Shown here: one piece after another, positions 1 to 8,640 of the stretch
Position numbering within the stretch: position 1 is the stretch's first letter
Layout: every line of letters starts with the position of its first letter
DNA from: JBGPHT01 sp041484525
Lineage (GTDB): Bacteria; Acidobacteriota; Terriglobia; Bryobacterales; Bryobacteraceae
NCBI GenBank assembly: GCA_041484525.1
Contig: JBGPHT010000002.1
Location: 1-64,000 of the forward strand
Direction: 5' to 3'
Length of the DNA stretch: 64,000 nt
Program-made: the position numbers and the translations under genes
Notes under the pieces: model-generated
Seen by the model: only the letters and a program-made list of their open reading frames with translations
Database searches by the model: none
What the model was told of the DNA's origin: nothing

Positions 1-104
1 ACCCCGTTGGGCGCAAGATCACGGATGACGAGTTTGCCCATGTCAATCTGAAGCCCGACAAATTTCACGGCGAATGGAACTACACGATTCATCCAAGCAA
101 CTAA
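1..104 (+). pseudogene. ISAzo13-type transposase, C-terminal end (partial)
   Basis: Frame 3 is open from the window edge and ends with TAA at 102-104. The last 33 residues include the stretches KITDDEFAHVNLKP and FHGEWNYTIHPSN. A 'D-E-E ... N-x ... F-H-x-E-W-N-Y-T-I-x-P' tail is characteristic of ISAzo13/Rhodopirellula-type DDE transposases. The gene continues upstream of the window, so whether the element is complete cannot be judged. No terminal inverted repeat can be recognised from this end alone. Just downstream are remnants of two other genes, which suggests the element landed in an already decaying region. Confidence 0.7.
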
Positions 105-122
105 CACAGTTGTAAAGCTTAT

Positions 123-290
123 TTATTTACCGTGCCTAAGCGTCATCGTGTCGAGGTAGAAAGCCAGATTCGAATCGTAGGCTGACCCGGGGGGAGGTTC
201 CGATTGCCACACCTTGAGAACGCGCAATTCCCGTTCGATGCGCTCGGCGTAAGCTGCCGCCATCTGGTAGGAGTCCACCGAGAGAGTGTC
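123..290 (-). pseudogene. YqcC/DUF446-like gene remnant, 3' end lost next to the IS end
   Basis: The minus strand reads ...SYQMAAAYAERIERELRVL, then a K-V-W-Q-S-E-P-P-P segment and an A-F-Y-L-D-T-M-T-L segment, before leaving homology and stopping at 123-125. YqcC-family proteins have the same order: helix, L-x-x-W-x-x-E-P-P, then a (F/L)-x-x-D-T-(L/M)-x-(F/L) block followed by E-Q-W-L. The E-Q-W-L block is missing here, and the sequence breaks within about 20 bases of the transposase stop. I infer disruption by the IS. An in-frame TGA at 291-293 separates it from the Oar-like fragment. The assignment rests on a short match. Confidence 0.35.
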
Positions 291-430
291 TCACGATCGT
301 GCGTTCAGGGCGAGTTCGCGCCCCTGATTGGTCTCGACGTGGATGACATTCACGGCTGGACCGGCAACCGCCGCGCCGCCGGCGTCAACCACCGTTCCCA
401 CGATGGAACCGTAGCCCTCGGGCCCTCGGG
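291..430 (-). pseudogene. Oar-like TonB receptor, N-terminal carboxypeptidase-regulatory fragment
   Basis: The minus strand contains a GSIVGTVVDAGGAAVAGPAV stretch followed by V-N-V-I-H-V-E-T-N-Q-G-R-E-L. This is the start of the CarboxypepD_reg domain found at the N-terminus of acidobacterial Oar-like receptors; compare the intact receptors ending at 23993 and 42158 in this window. It ends after about 40 residues with an in-frame TGA at 291-293. No plug or barrel follows, so this is a remnant. Confidence 0.45.
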
Positions 431-526
431 CCAGTTGCCTTCCCGTCATCAGCCTGATACGATCCTTCCGGATAGATGCAGACCGCATTGCGCAATACGC
501 AACCTGCAGAAAGGGCTTTTAAAGGA

Positions 527-1581
527 ATGAAGCAAGGAATGCGTGCTGTGGTTCTCACGATCTTAGCTGGCGCCATCGGCTGGGTGGCGGCATCGGCTCA
601 GACGCCGGGACGGGGAGCCGTGCCGTCCGTGCCGGTGCGTCCTCCCGATTCGAGAACGCTCCGCGGGGCGGCGGCGGGCCTGCTTGGCTGGAGGGTCGGC
701 ATCCCGGCCGGCGCCTTCCGGCAACTGACATTTTCGGAAGCGGCGGGCAAGGCGGATGCGCTGGGGTTGGCGTTCATTGAGGGCTCCATCTCACAAAAAG
801 TCAGCCCGGAGATTTCCAGGAACCTGGACTACAATCTTTCACCCGACGAGATCACGAAGGTAAAGAACAGGTTGGCTGAGTTGCGTTTGCGGATGCTGGC
901 CTACCGTACCGACAGTATTGGTTCGGACGAAAGCTCACGCCGGAAGCTGTTCGAGTTCGCGAAAGGTTTGGGCGTCGAGACGATCATCTGCGCTCCCGAT
1001 CTCGCCTCGCTGCACGCCCTGGACAAGCTCGCAACTGAATTCGGCGTCGCTGTGGCCGTCGAAAACAGCAGCCTGAAGAGCTTGATGAGCGCGCTCGAAG
1101 GCCGCGGCCCGCTCATCGGTGTAAATGCGGACATCGGCAAATGGATGCAGGAAGGAATTAAGCCGGCGGAGGGCTTGTCACTCGCCAAGGACAGAACGAT
1201 CGCGGTGACCCTGCGCGACCGGAGTGGTCTCGGCAGCAAAGGCCGCGACGTGGTGCTGGGCAGCGGCGCGGCCGGCGTGACGGAGTTCCTGCTCGCGATG
1301 AGCCGGCTGCATCCGCCCGCCGCTCCCGAATGGCCGCCGAAGTGCACCAATTGCGGGGCTCCGAGAGTTGCGTCGAAGCCCATGTTCCTGGCGGTTGACT
1401 CGAGCGGCGCGGCCGACACATCCGCCGACCTGGCGCAGTCTCTCGCGGCTTTCGAAAGATGCGTTCGACCCGCCATGGGATTTCGCGTGAACGAAATTGC
1501 CCGCAAGACGCCGATCACTTCCATCGATGGTGTGCCGGCCGTCGAGAGGCAGAAGATCGAAGCCGCCCTGCCCCGGGCGAG
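527..1581 (+). pseudogene. exported sugar-phosphate-isomerase-like TIM-barrel gene, 5' part
   Basis: The chosen ATG (527) opens a Sec-type leader (MKQGMRAVVLTILAGAIGWV, cleaved near ASAQ); an ATG at 539 is an alternative. The following ~330 residues resemble xylose-isomerase-like TIM-barrel proteins: F-S-E-A-A-x-K-A-D-A-L-G-L near the start, A-K-G-L-G-V-E-T-I-I-C-A-P, V-A-V-E-N, and a strand with I-G-V-N-A-D-I-G-K-W. The last recognisable block, I-T-S-I-D-G-V-P then Q-K-I-E-A-A-L-P-R, resembles the linker that precedes a ThuA-like domain in related planctomycete/acidobacterial proteins. Homology stops between about 1570 and 1582, where quinoprotein sequence begins in another frame. Read straight on, the frame runs out of phase to 1945. 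The product is therefore truncated. Confidence 0.6.
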
Positions 1582-3213
1582 GGATATGTTTCTCCTCCCG
1601 GCGACCTCCGCGCGTACGACGTGCGAACCGGAAAGACGATCTGGACCTTCCACACGGTTCCGCATCCCGGCGAGTATGGTTACGATACGTGGCCTCCGGA
1701 TGCGTGGAAATATATCGGCGGCAACAACACGTGGGGTGAGCTTTCGATTGACGAGAAACGCGGCATCGCCTACTTCCCGCTCGGTTCCCCCACCTACGAC
1801 TTATACGGCGCCGATCGCAAAGGGGCCGGTCTCTTCGGCGATTGCCTGTTGGCTCTCGACGCCCGCACCGGGAAACGCCTATGGCACTTCCAGGCTGTGC
1901 ATCATGACCTTTGGGATTACGACCTGGTGGTGGCGCCGAAGCTGATGACCGTTCGCCACAACGGCAAGATGGTCGACATCGTGGCGCAGGCGACTAAGTT
2001 TGGATTCCTCTATGTTTTCGACCGCGTGACGGGTGTGCCGTTGTGGCCGGTGGAGGAGCGGCCGGTACCGAAGAGCGATGTGCCGGGTGAGGAGAGTTGG
2101 CCGACGCAGCCGTTCCCGACCAAGCCGCCGCCGTTCGCGCGGCAGAAGTTCACGGTGGACGATATCAATCCGTACGTCGATCCGGAAGAAAAAGAGCGGC
2201 TGCGGGATATCGTGGCGAACGCGCGCAACGAGGGGCTTTTTACGCCTCAAAGCAATACGCGAAACCAAATCTCGGTGCCCGGCGAAAATGGCGGCGCCAA
2301 TTGGGGAAGCGTCACCGCGGACCCGGCGACCGGTATGTTATACGTGCGGTCCTTCGACGCACCGGCCATTCACAAGCTGTCGGAGACGAACCCGGAGATG
2401 ATGAGACTCTCGAGAGGCACTTCGGAGCAGCAGGGCTTGGCGATCTACATGCAGCACTGCTTGACGTGTCACGGACCAGATCGCGCGCGCATCACCTTCC
2501 CGAAGGATCTCGACGCCGCACACTTCAAGGCGACCGTGCGTAACGGGAAGGGAGAGATGCCGGCGCTCTCGGAAGACACTCTCAGTTCGCAGAATCTGGA
2601 CGCGCTGATGGCTTATCTGGTGAATCCGGATGTGGGCGCTGCGGGTCGGGGTGGGGCAGCAGCCGCAGCCGCGGCGGCGCTCGGCAACCATGCTTTCACA
2701 CCGCCGCCACTGCCACCTCCGCCGCCCCAAGGTCAGACCCGCTACTATGGCCCATTCGGAAACACGCTGCTGACGAACAACGGGCTGATTGCGTTCAGTC
2801 CACCGTGGTCGGAACTGGTGGCCTACGATCTCAACGAGGGAACCATCAAGTGGCGAGTCCCGCTGGGGACGACCCCCGGACTGGCTGCCAAGGGGATCAA
2901 GAACACGGGCAGTTCGCGCTTCGTGAGAAACGGACCGGTGGCGACCGCCGGTGGATTGATCTTCGTGGGGACGGGGCCAGACCGCTACGTCCACGCCTTC
3001 GACAAGGACAACGGGAGGATTTTGTGGGAGACGGAGCTGGACGCGAATCCCGATGGAATTCCGGCTGTGTATGAAGTCGGCGGGCGGCAGTACATTGCGT
3101 TCTTCGCGGCGGCATCCGGGGCGAAGGAATCGTTGGCCTATAAGCCGGCGAAGCCTGACTCGCAGGGCTACTACGTTTTTGCATTGCCTAAAACGACTAC
3201 GCCGGCCAAGTAA
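1582..3213 (+). pseudogene. PQQ-dependent dehydrogenase with inserted cytochrome c domain, 5' truncated
   Basis: About 543 residues of a quinoprotein glucose/alcohol-dehydrogenase-type beta-propeller are readable in frame 1, beginning G-Y-V-S-P-P-G-D-L-R-A-Y-D-V-R-T-G-K. Propeller motifs follow: W-T-F-H-T-V-P-H-P-G-E, G-G-N-N-T-W-G, H-H-D-L-W-D-Y-D. A cytochrome c insert has a heme site CLTCHG near 2457-2474 and a distal Met candidate in G-E-M-P-A-L. The last blades follow a proline-rich linker (2700-2735). Related proteins have a leader and roughly 150-190 residues before this point; those are absent. The upstream reading is the TIM-barrel gene in another frame, so no leader or start serves this part. 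Periplasmic oxidation with electrons passed to the heme is the family role; this copy is probably inactive. Confidence 0.7.
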
Positions 3214-3218
3214 TACGT

Positions 3219-5378
3219 CTACTGCACCGGTTCGGGATCAATCTGATAGGTCTGCGTTCCAATGTTGACCAGCACTGGCTCTGCGAACGCGAGGTATTGT
3301 GCCATCGATCCGCCGTGCGATGCCGCCAAATCGAAATATTCGCGACTGAACTGGACCACGTGGATGGCCTTCTTCGCCTGCTCCGCGGTGACAGTTGAGT
3401 CCTGCCAGAGCCGGTCCTTCTTGAAGAAAGCTTTTTGCCCAACCTGCTGCAGTACCTTCGCAGCCGCGGGCAGCGGCGTGGCGCTGACTTGCATGTTGGT
3501 GGCGTTCTGGAACTGGCCCTTCTGTTCCCGCAAACCGAATCCCGCCGCGCCCGCCACGACACCGAGCTGGTCTGTTGCAGAACGCGCCGCGGCCGCTCTG
3601 TTCTCCCGGTGGGCATTCAGGTTCACATTGTCGTCCGCTAAGAAAGAGGTGTACGGCGTCAGGATGCCATGTCGCTGCGACAGTGAGACGAGCTCGTCGA
3701 TCAGTTCCTGGTTCTGGCCGTGCAGGTCCAAGTCGTCGATAATTTCACCGATGCGGCGGATCGCCCACAGCCTGGCGACGAATCCGTTAGTGTCACCCTG
3801 CGGCGCGTCCGCGAACGTCGCCTGATACGTGAAAGCCTGCTTCTTTCCACCGGCGACGCCCGTGAGATTGATCTTCGCCGCGCCCCCCTTGCGGTAACGG
3901 CCCACCAGCACCAGTCGATCGCCACGGAACAAGTCCGGCATCTGGCGCGGGTAGACACGCGACGTAGTCCCGCCGTCGAGTTGGATGTCCATCGCAACGT
4001 CCGTCATCATGGGCGATCCCACCTTGGCGTAGAGCGCGGAGACGGGCGCCTCGATGTTTTCGGTAGGGCGCACATAGACCGACTGACCGCGCAGTTCTCG
4101 CGCCAGACGGTCGAGCAGACGCCCGTTGACATCGAAGCCCACACCGAAGACGAACATCCGCGCGTGAACTTTGTTTTCCTGTCCGGCGTTGGCGGTGATT
4201 CTGGCTTCCTGAGTCTCTCCCACTGTTGGCTGGCCGTCGGTCAGAAACAGGAGATAGTTGGGCCGGGACGTGTCGCTCAGCATTCGCAGCCCCGTGCGAA
4301 GCGCGCCGTCGATATTGGTGCCGCCGCCCGCCGACAGTCCGTCCACCCAGGTGAGCGCGGCACGGATCGTACCGGCGTCGGCACGCTGCAACTCGGGCCG
4401 AAAAGTCTCGACCTCGGAATCGTAGGCCACGATGTTGAAGGTGTCGCCGGGCTGCAATTGGTTCACCAGGAACTGCAGCGCCGCCTTCGCCTGCTCGATC
4501 TTTTTGCCGCTCATGCTGCCCGATTTGTCGCACAGGAACACCATGGTCTTCGGGATCTTTGGTGCGTGCTCGGTACGCGTGTCCGGCGTAGCCAGCAGCA
4601 CGAAGTATCCGTCCTCCTTGTCGTCCGGCTTGTAACTGATGACGTTTAACCCAACCGGGCTGGCATCGCTCGAGTAGAGTAACCGCAGGTCGTCCGGATT
4701 GGTGACATTGTGCAGGCCCAGTCTGCAGACGGCATGCGTCGAGTCCGGCCGGTTGATGTCCACCTGATGGGTCGGGCTATACACGGTTCGGATGGGAGCC
4801 GCCGACGCGATGTTCACCGTCACCGAGAAGTTCTCCACGGGTTTCGCCGAATGCTTCGCCGTGCCCAGCGGCAGCAGGAAGTCGATGAGTCCGCCGTCTT
4901 TCTTCAGCAGTTGCGAATACCGGATCTGGACCGTGCTCTCGCCGCCGGGCGGAACCGGAAACACACTGGTCTGGAACAGATCGCGGCCCATGTACTCGAG
5001 CAATGCCGGATCGCGCCGCCGGCGCACGATGTCTTCGTAGATGCGGCGCGCTTCTTCCCGGCTCATCAGCCGGCCCGCCATCTCCTTGCCGTCCACCATC
5101 AGAGTCAGTGCGCTGACAGCCGCACCCTCGGGCAGCGGGAACAGTACCTGTGCCTCCATCGGCACCGTCGACGGGTTTTGAAATACCTGTGAAATTTGAA
5201 CCTTGGCGGCCTGATCTTGGATGTCCGCGCGCACGTCCACCGACCGGACCTTGCAGTCCGACCTCACGGGAACTGGACGGGGCATCGGCAAGCGCGGCCA
5301 TCGGCTATCGATAATTACTACCTGCGCCATGGCGGGCAGGAGCCACAGTGAGGAGAGAGCGAGCAGTCGTCGAATCAT
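3219..5378 (-). CDS. VIT and VWA domain protein, exported
   Basis: The ATG at 5378 is preceded by GGAGG with a six-base spacer, better than the GTG 12 bases upstream. A short Sec leader (MIRRLLALSSLWLLPAMA) comes first. Residues ~30-155 form a VIT (inter-alpha-trypsin-inhibitor heavy chain) domain, with V-F-Q-N-P-S and a L-F-P-L-P-E-G block. A von Willebrand A domain covers about 275-450, with a MIDAS D-K-S-G-S near 286 and a conserved F-L-T-D-G-Q-P-T block. The tail contains a Q-R-H-G-I-L-T-P-Y-T-S-F motif usual in VIT/VWA proteins. Such proteins are thought to bind partners in a metal-dependent way in the envelope; the partner is unknown. Its 3' end lies 5 bases from the convergent quinoprotein remnant. 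Confidence 0.85.
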   Translation of the reverse strand: MIRRLLALSSLWLLPAMAQVVIIDSRWPRLPMPRPVPVRSDCKVRSVDVRADIQDQAAKVQISQVFQNPSTVPMEAQVLFPLPEGAAVSALTLMVDGKEMAGRLMSREEARRIYEDIVRRRRDPALLEYMGRDLFQTSVFPVPPGGESTVQIRYSQLLKKDGGLIDFLLPLGTAKHSAKPVENFSVTVNIASAAPIRTVYSPTHQVDINRPDSTHAVCRLGLHNVTNPDDLRLLYSSDASPVGLNVISYKPDDKEDGYFVLLATPDTRTEHAPKIPKTMVFLCDKSGSMSGKKIEQAKAALQFLVNQLQPGDTFNIVAYDSEVETFRPELQRADAGTIRAALTWVDGLSAGGGTNIDGALRTGLRMLSDTSRPNYLLFLTDGQPTVGETQEARITANAGQENKVHARMFVFGVGFDVNGRLLDRLARELRGQSVYVRPTENIEAPVSALYAKVGSPMMTDVAMDIQLDGGTTSRVYPRQMPDLFRGDRLVLVGRYRKGGAAKINLTGVAGGKKQAFTYQATFADAPQGDTNGFVARLWAIRRIGEIIDDLDLHGQNQELIDELVSLSQRHGILTPYTSFLADDNVNLNAHRENRAAAARSATDQLGVVAGAAGFGLREQKGQFQNATNMQVSATPLPAAAKVLQQVGQKAFFKKDRLWQDSTVTAEQAKKAIHVVQFSREYFDLAASHGGSMAQYLAFAEPVLVNIGTQTYQIDPEPVQ

Positions 5379-5438
5379 AGCGGCCTCCACACAGGCAAAT
5401 GCCGCGACGCGCAGGATCCTTTCAGCGATTGTGAAGCG

Positions 5439-6542
5439 TCAGCCCCAGACTTCTCGCGCGACCTCGACGATCCGCGCGAGCTTCGCCCACTGTTCGCCTT
5501 CGGCCAACAGGTTGCCTTCCTCGGTGCTGGCGAAGCCGCATTGCGGACTCAGGCACAACTGGTCCAGATCCAAATATTTCGCGGCTTCCTCGATGCGGCG
5601 CTTGATCTGGTCCTTCGTCTCGAGTCCGCCTGTCTTCGACGTGACAAGTCCGAGCACCACGACTTTGTCTTTCGGAACCAGGCGCAATGGCTCGAAGCCG
5701 CCCGCCCGCTCCGTGTCGAACTCCATGAAGTAGCCGTCCACGCCAATCTGGTTGAAGAGGATCTCCGCCACCGGCTCGTACCCGCCCTGCGCAATCCAAC
5801 TGGAACGGAAGTTGCCACGGCACAGATGCATCGTGATCGCCATGCCGGGGGGCCGTCCGCCGATCGCCGTGTCGATCATGTGGGCGTAGATCCCGGGCAG
5901 GCGGGTCGGGTCATCGCCGCGATCCTTCAGCATCTGGCGTTGTTCCGGATCGCACAGATAAGCCAGGTTGACCTCGTCGAGCTGCAGATACCGGCACCCC
6001 GCCGCGGCAAAGGCTCCGACCGCCTGACGATACGCCAGCCCGAGATCGCGGTAGAACTCGTCCATGTCCGGATATACCGACGCGTCGATGGCGCGCCGGC
6101 CGCCGCGGAAATGCAGTACGCTCGGCGACGGTATGGTCATCTTCGGCGTGGCTCGGGTGTGCTCTCGCAGAAACCGGAAATGATCGATCATGGGGTGCGT
6201 CGAGAATCCGAGCTTGCCGACCACTCGCAATCCCTTGGCCTGCGTCTCGATCCCGCCCTTGAATGCGATCCCGTGATCGGAGCGGAAAGACTCGACGCCG
6301 TCCAGCCGTTCGAGAAAATCGAAGTGCCACATGGCGCGGCGGAATTCGCCGTCGGTGGCGCTGGCGAGCCCGACCCCAGCCTGTTTGGCGATGACCGCCT
6401 GGATGGCATCATCTTCGATCGCGCGAAGTTCCTCGACTGCGATCTCGCCGCTCTCCCGGCGCGCCCTGGCTTCTTTGAGCGCCGCCGGACGGAGCAGGCT
6501 GCCGACGTGATCGGCGCGGAAGGGCGGAACATTGCGGATCAT
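5439..6542 (-). CDS. MetE C-domain-like (cobalamin-independent methionine synthase family) methyltransferase
   Basis: This 367-residue protein matches the catalytic C-terminal half of MetE, like the short YxjG/YxjH-type proteins. It starts at the ATG whose A and T lie inside the pobA stop (ATGA overlap), so the two are translationally coupled. N-terminal R-A-D-H-V-G-S-L-L-R-P is the family opening. The zinc ligands can all be located: H-x-C in M-H-L-C-R-G-N (~238/240), E in the M-E-F-D-T-E block (~273), and C in L-S-P-Q-C-G-F (~336). The family transfers a methyl group to a thiol such as homocysteine. In this cluster a role linked to demethylated aromatic acids is possible, but that is inference; it could also be ordinary methionine metabolism. 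Confidence 0.8.
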   Translation of the reverse strand: MIRNVPPFRADHVGSLLRPAALKEARARRESGEIAVEELRAIEDDAIQAVIAKQAGVGLASATDGEFRRAMWHFDFLERLDGVESFRSDHGIAFKGGIETQAKGLRVVGKLGFSTHPMIDHFRFLREHTRATPKMTIPSPSVLHFRGGRRAIDASVYPDMDEFYRDLGLAYRQAVGAFAAAGCRYLQLDEVNLAYLCDPEQRQMLKDRGDDPTRLPGIYAHMIDTAIGGRPPGMAITMHLCRGNFRSSWIAQGGYEPVAEILFNQIGVDGYFMEFDTERAGGFEPLRLVPKDKVVVLGLVTSKTGGLETKDQIKRRIEEAAKYLDLDQLCLSPQCGFASTEEGNLLAEGEQWAKLARIVEVAREVWG

Positions 6543-7732
6543 ATGGATTCTCCAGGCAGGTCGAATGGCAGTCCGACGTAGTTCTCGGCGAGATTGGCCG
6601 ACGCAGCGCGGGACGTGGTGACGTGATCGAGTTCGGCGATCTGGCGCCGGTAGTCGAATCCGTCGCCCTCTTCCAGGCGATGCAGCATGGATGTCATCCA
6701 CCACGAAAAATGCTGTGCCCGCCAGACACGGCGAAGGCAGATCTGCGAATACCGGTCGAGCAGGGCTACGCTGCCGGTCCGGTAGTAGCTCGCGATTCCG
6801 CGCGAAAGTATGCGGACGTCGGCGGCGGCGAGGTTGAGTCCCTTGGCGCCCGTCGGCGAAACGATGTGCGCCGCATCACCCGCCAGAAACAGCCGGCCGT
6901 ACTGCATGGGCTCGGTCACGAAGCTGCGCATGGCGGTGACGCCCTTCTGAATGATGGGACCCTCCGTAACCCGGAAGCCCGCGACCGTTTCGAAGCGCGC
7001 CTGCAGCTCCTCCCAGATCCGGTGGTCGGGCCACTCGGCCAGGTCTTCGTCCGGGCGGCATTGCAGGTACAACCGGCTGATCGCGGGAGAGCGCATGCTG
7101 AGCAGCGCGAAGCCTCGCTCGTGATTTGCGTAGATCAGCTCTTGCGATGCGGGCGCGGCCTCGGCGAGGATGCCGAGCCACCCGAACGGATAGACCTTTT
7201 CGAACCGCCGCAGCGCGCCCTCGGGGATCGACGGCCGGCAGACACCGTGAAAGCCGTCGCAGCCGCCGATGAAGTCGCAGGCGATCTCGTGCGCCGCACT
7301 GCCCTTGATGAATCCGATGCGCGGCGACGTTCCGTTGAAGTCGTGCACCGTGACTTGATCCACCTCGAACAGAATCTGTCCGCCCGCCTGCAGCCTGGCG
7401 AGGATCAGGTCCTTGACCACTTCGTGCTGCCCGTAGACCGTGATCGCGCGCCCGCCGGTTAGCTCATACAGATTGATGCGATGGCCCTGCTTGTTGAACC
7501 GCAGCTCGATGCCGTGATGGATCAGTCCCTCGCGCCGCATGCGCTCGCCGACGCCGGTTTCGTTCAGCAGGTCCACGGTGCCCTGTTCGAGCACGCCCGC
7601 GCGGATACGTTCCTCCACGTGGCGGCGGCTGTGAGTCTCGATTACGATGGACTCGATCCCTTCCAGGTGCAGCAGGTGCGAGAGCAGCAGCCCGGCGGGC
7701 CCGGCTCCGACAATGCCGACTTGTGTGCGCAT
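6539..7732 (-). CDS. pobA: 4-hydroxybenzoate 3-monooxygenase
   Basis: A 397-residue single-component flavin hydroxylase that converts 4-hydroxybenzoate to protocatechuate with NAD(P)H and oxygen in the cytoplasm. It has the N-terminal FAD motif G-A-G-P-A-G (residues 9-14) and the PobA-type stretch R-I-R-A-G-V-L-E-Q-G-T-V. A D-G motif sits in G-G-C-D-G-F-H-G-V, and the second FAD motif is L-A-G-D-A-A-H-I-V-S-P-T-G-A-K-G-L-N. The length is normal. It is transcribed away from the pca genes across a 74-base gap and overlaps the MetE-like gene by four bases. Its product is the substrate of PcaHG encoded on the other strand. Confidence 0.93.
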   Translation of the reverse strand: MRTQVGIVGAGPAGLLLSHLLHLEGIESIVIETHSRRHVEERIRAGVLEQGTVDLLNETGVGERMRREGLIHHGIELRFNKQGHRINLYELTGGRAITVYGQHEVVKDLILARLQAGGQILFEVDQVTVHDFNGTSPRIGFIKGSAAHEIACDFIGGCDGFHGVCRPSIPEGALRRFEKVYPFGWLGILAEAAPASQELIYANHERGFALLSMRSPAISRLYLQCRPDEDLAEWPDHRIWEELQARFETVAGFRVTEGPIIQKGVTAMRSFVTEPMQYGRLFLAGDAAHIVSPTGAKGLNLAAADVRILSRGIASYYRTGSVALLDRYSQICLRRVWRAQHFSWWMTSMLHRLEEGDGFDYRRQIAELDHVTTSRAASANLAENYVGLPFDLPGESI

Positions 7733-7768
7733 GGCGATTCGTGAGACTGGCGTTTAATTCGTCAAAAT

Positions 7769-7779
7769 GCGATTATCGC
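7769..7779. promoter_or_regulatory. 11-bp palindrome between pobA and the pca operon (candidate operator)
   Basis: GCGATTATCGC is a perfect palindrome around its central base. It lies in the middle of the 74-base gap between the divergent pobA and CoA-transferase starts. An A/T-rich stretch beside it (7753-7767) could hold promoter elements on either strand. A shared operator for an IclR- or LysR-type regulator would fit how pob/pca genes are usually controlled. No such regulator is encoded next to the cluster, so the site is only a candidate. Confidence 0.3.
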
Positions 7780-7806
7780 CATTGGCGCCGCCGACCGCAC
7801 ACTTGT

Positions 7807-8640
7807 ATGGAATTCCTCGGACTCTCTGAAGCCGTTTCGCGCCATGTTCAGGATGGCGACCAGGTCGCGCTGGAGGGCTTCACCCATCTGATTCCGTTCG
7901 CCGCCGGCCATGAGATCATCCGCCAAGGCCGGCGCGACCTCACCCTAATAAGGATGACGCCCGACCTATTGTATGACCAGATGATCGGGATGGGGATGGC
8001 GCGCAAGCTGATCTTTTCGTGGGGAGGCAATCCCGGCGTCGGTTCGCTGCACCGTTTGCGCGACGCTGTCGAGCGCGGCTGGCCGCAACCTCTCGAGATC
8101 GTAGAGCACAGTCATGCGGGGATGGCGAACGCTTATGCAGCGGGCGCGGCGGGAATGCCCTGCGCCTTCTTCCGCGGCTATCGCGGCTCGGATCTGTCGA
8201 AGGTGAACAGTGACATCCGGTTCGTGCCGTGTCCCTTCACCGGCGAGGAGCTCACCTGCATACCGGCGATTCGACCCGACGTGACCATCATTCATGCGCA
8301 GAAGGCCGATCGCGAAGGCAACGTGCTCATCGAGGGCATCATGGGAATTCAGAAGGAGGCCGTGCTCGCAGCCCGCCTCGCCATTGCCACGGTCGAAGAG
8401 ATCGTTGACGATTTCGGACCGCGAAGTTCGAACGCGGTTATTCTGCCCGGTTGGACCCTCAGCGCGGTTTCGCTGGCGCCGCGCGGAGCCCATCCTTCCT
8501 ACGCCCACGGCTACTACGCGCGTGACAACGCGTTCTACATTGCCTGGGATACGGTGTCGCGCGAGCGCGAATCGTTCCTCGCGTGGATGAAGGAACACGT
8601 GCTCCATAAGGTCCCGCAAGATCGGGAGACGGTTCGATGA
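7807..8640 (+). CDS. pcaI: 3-oxoadipate CoA-transferase-type subunit A
   Basis: The ATG at 7807 begins M-E-F-L-G-L-S-E-A-V; the open frame extends upstream but only into the divergent promoter region. The 277-residue protein resembles alpha subunits of the glutaconate/3-oxoadipate class I CoA-transferases, with D-G-D-Q-V-A-L-E-G-F-T near the start, a W-G-G-N-P-G-V-G block and D-V-T-I-I-H-A-Q-K-A-D-R-E-G-N. With the next gene it would transfer CoA from succinyl-CoA to 3-oxoadipate, the step after PcaL. The sequence looks more like the GctA-type branch than classical PcaI, so substrate is assigned from context. It overlaps the B subunit start by four bases. Confidence 0.75.
   Translation: MEFLGLSEAVSRHVQDGDQVALEGFTHLIPFAAGHEIIRQGRRDLTLIRMTPDLLYDQMIGMGMARKLIFSWGGNPGVGSLHRLRDAVERGWPQPLEIVEHSHAGMANAYAAGAAGMPCAFFRGYRGSDLSKVNSDIRFVPCPFTGEELTCIPAIRPDVTIIHAQKADREGNVLIEGIMGIQKEAVLAARLAIATVEEIVDDFGPRSSNAVILPGWTLSAVSLAPRGAHPSYAHGYYARDNAFYIAWDTVSRERESFLAWMKEHVLHKVPQDRETVR

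Noticed and set aside
5541..6581. 346-codon open frame on the plus strand
   Set aside because: It is a shadow of the MetE-like gene, whose zinc ligands are all on the minus strand.
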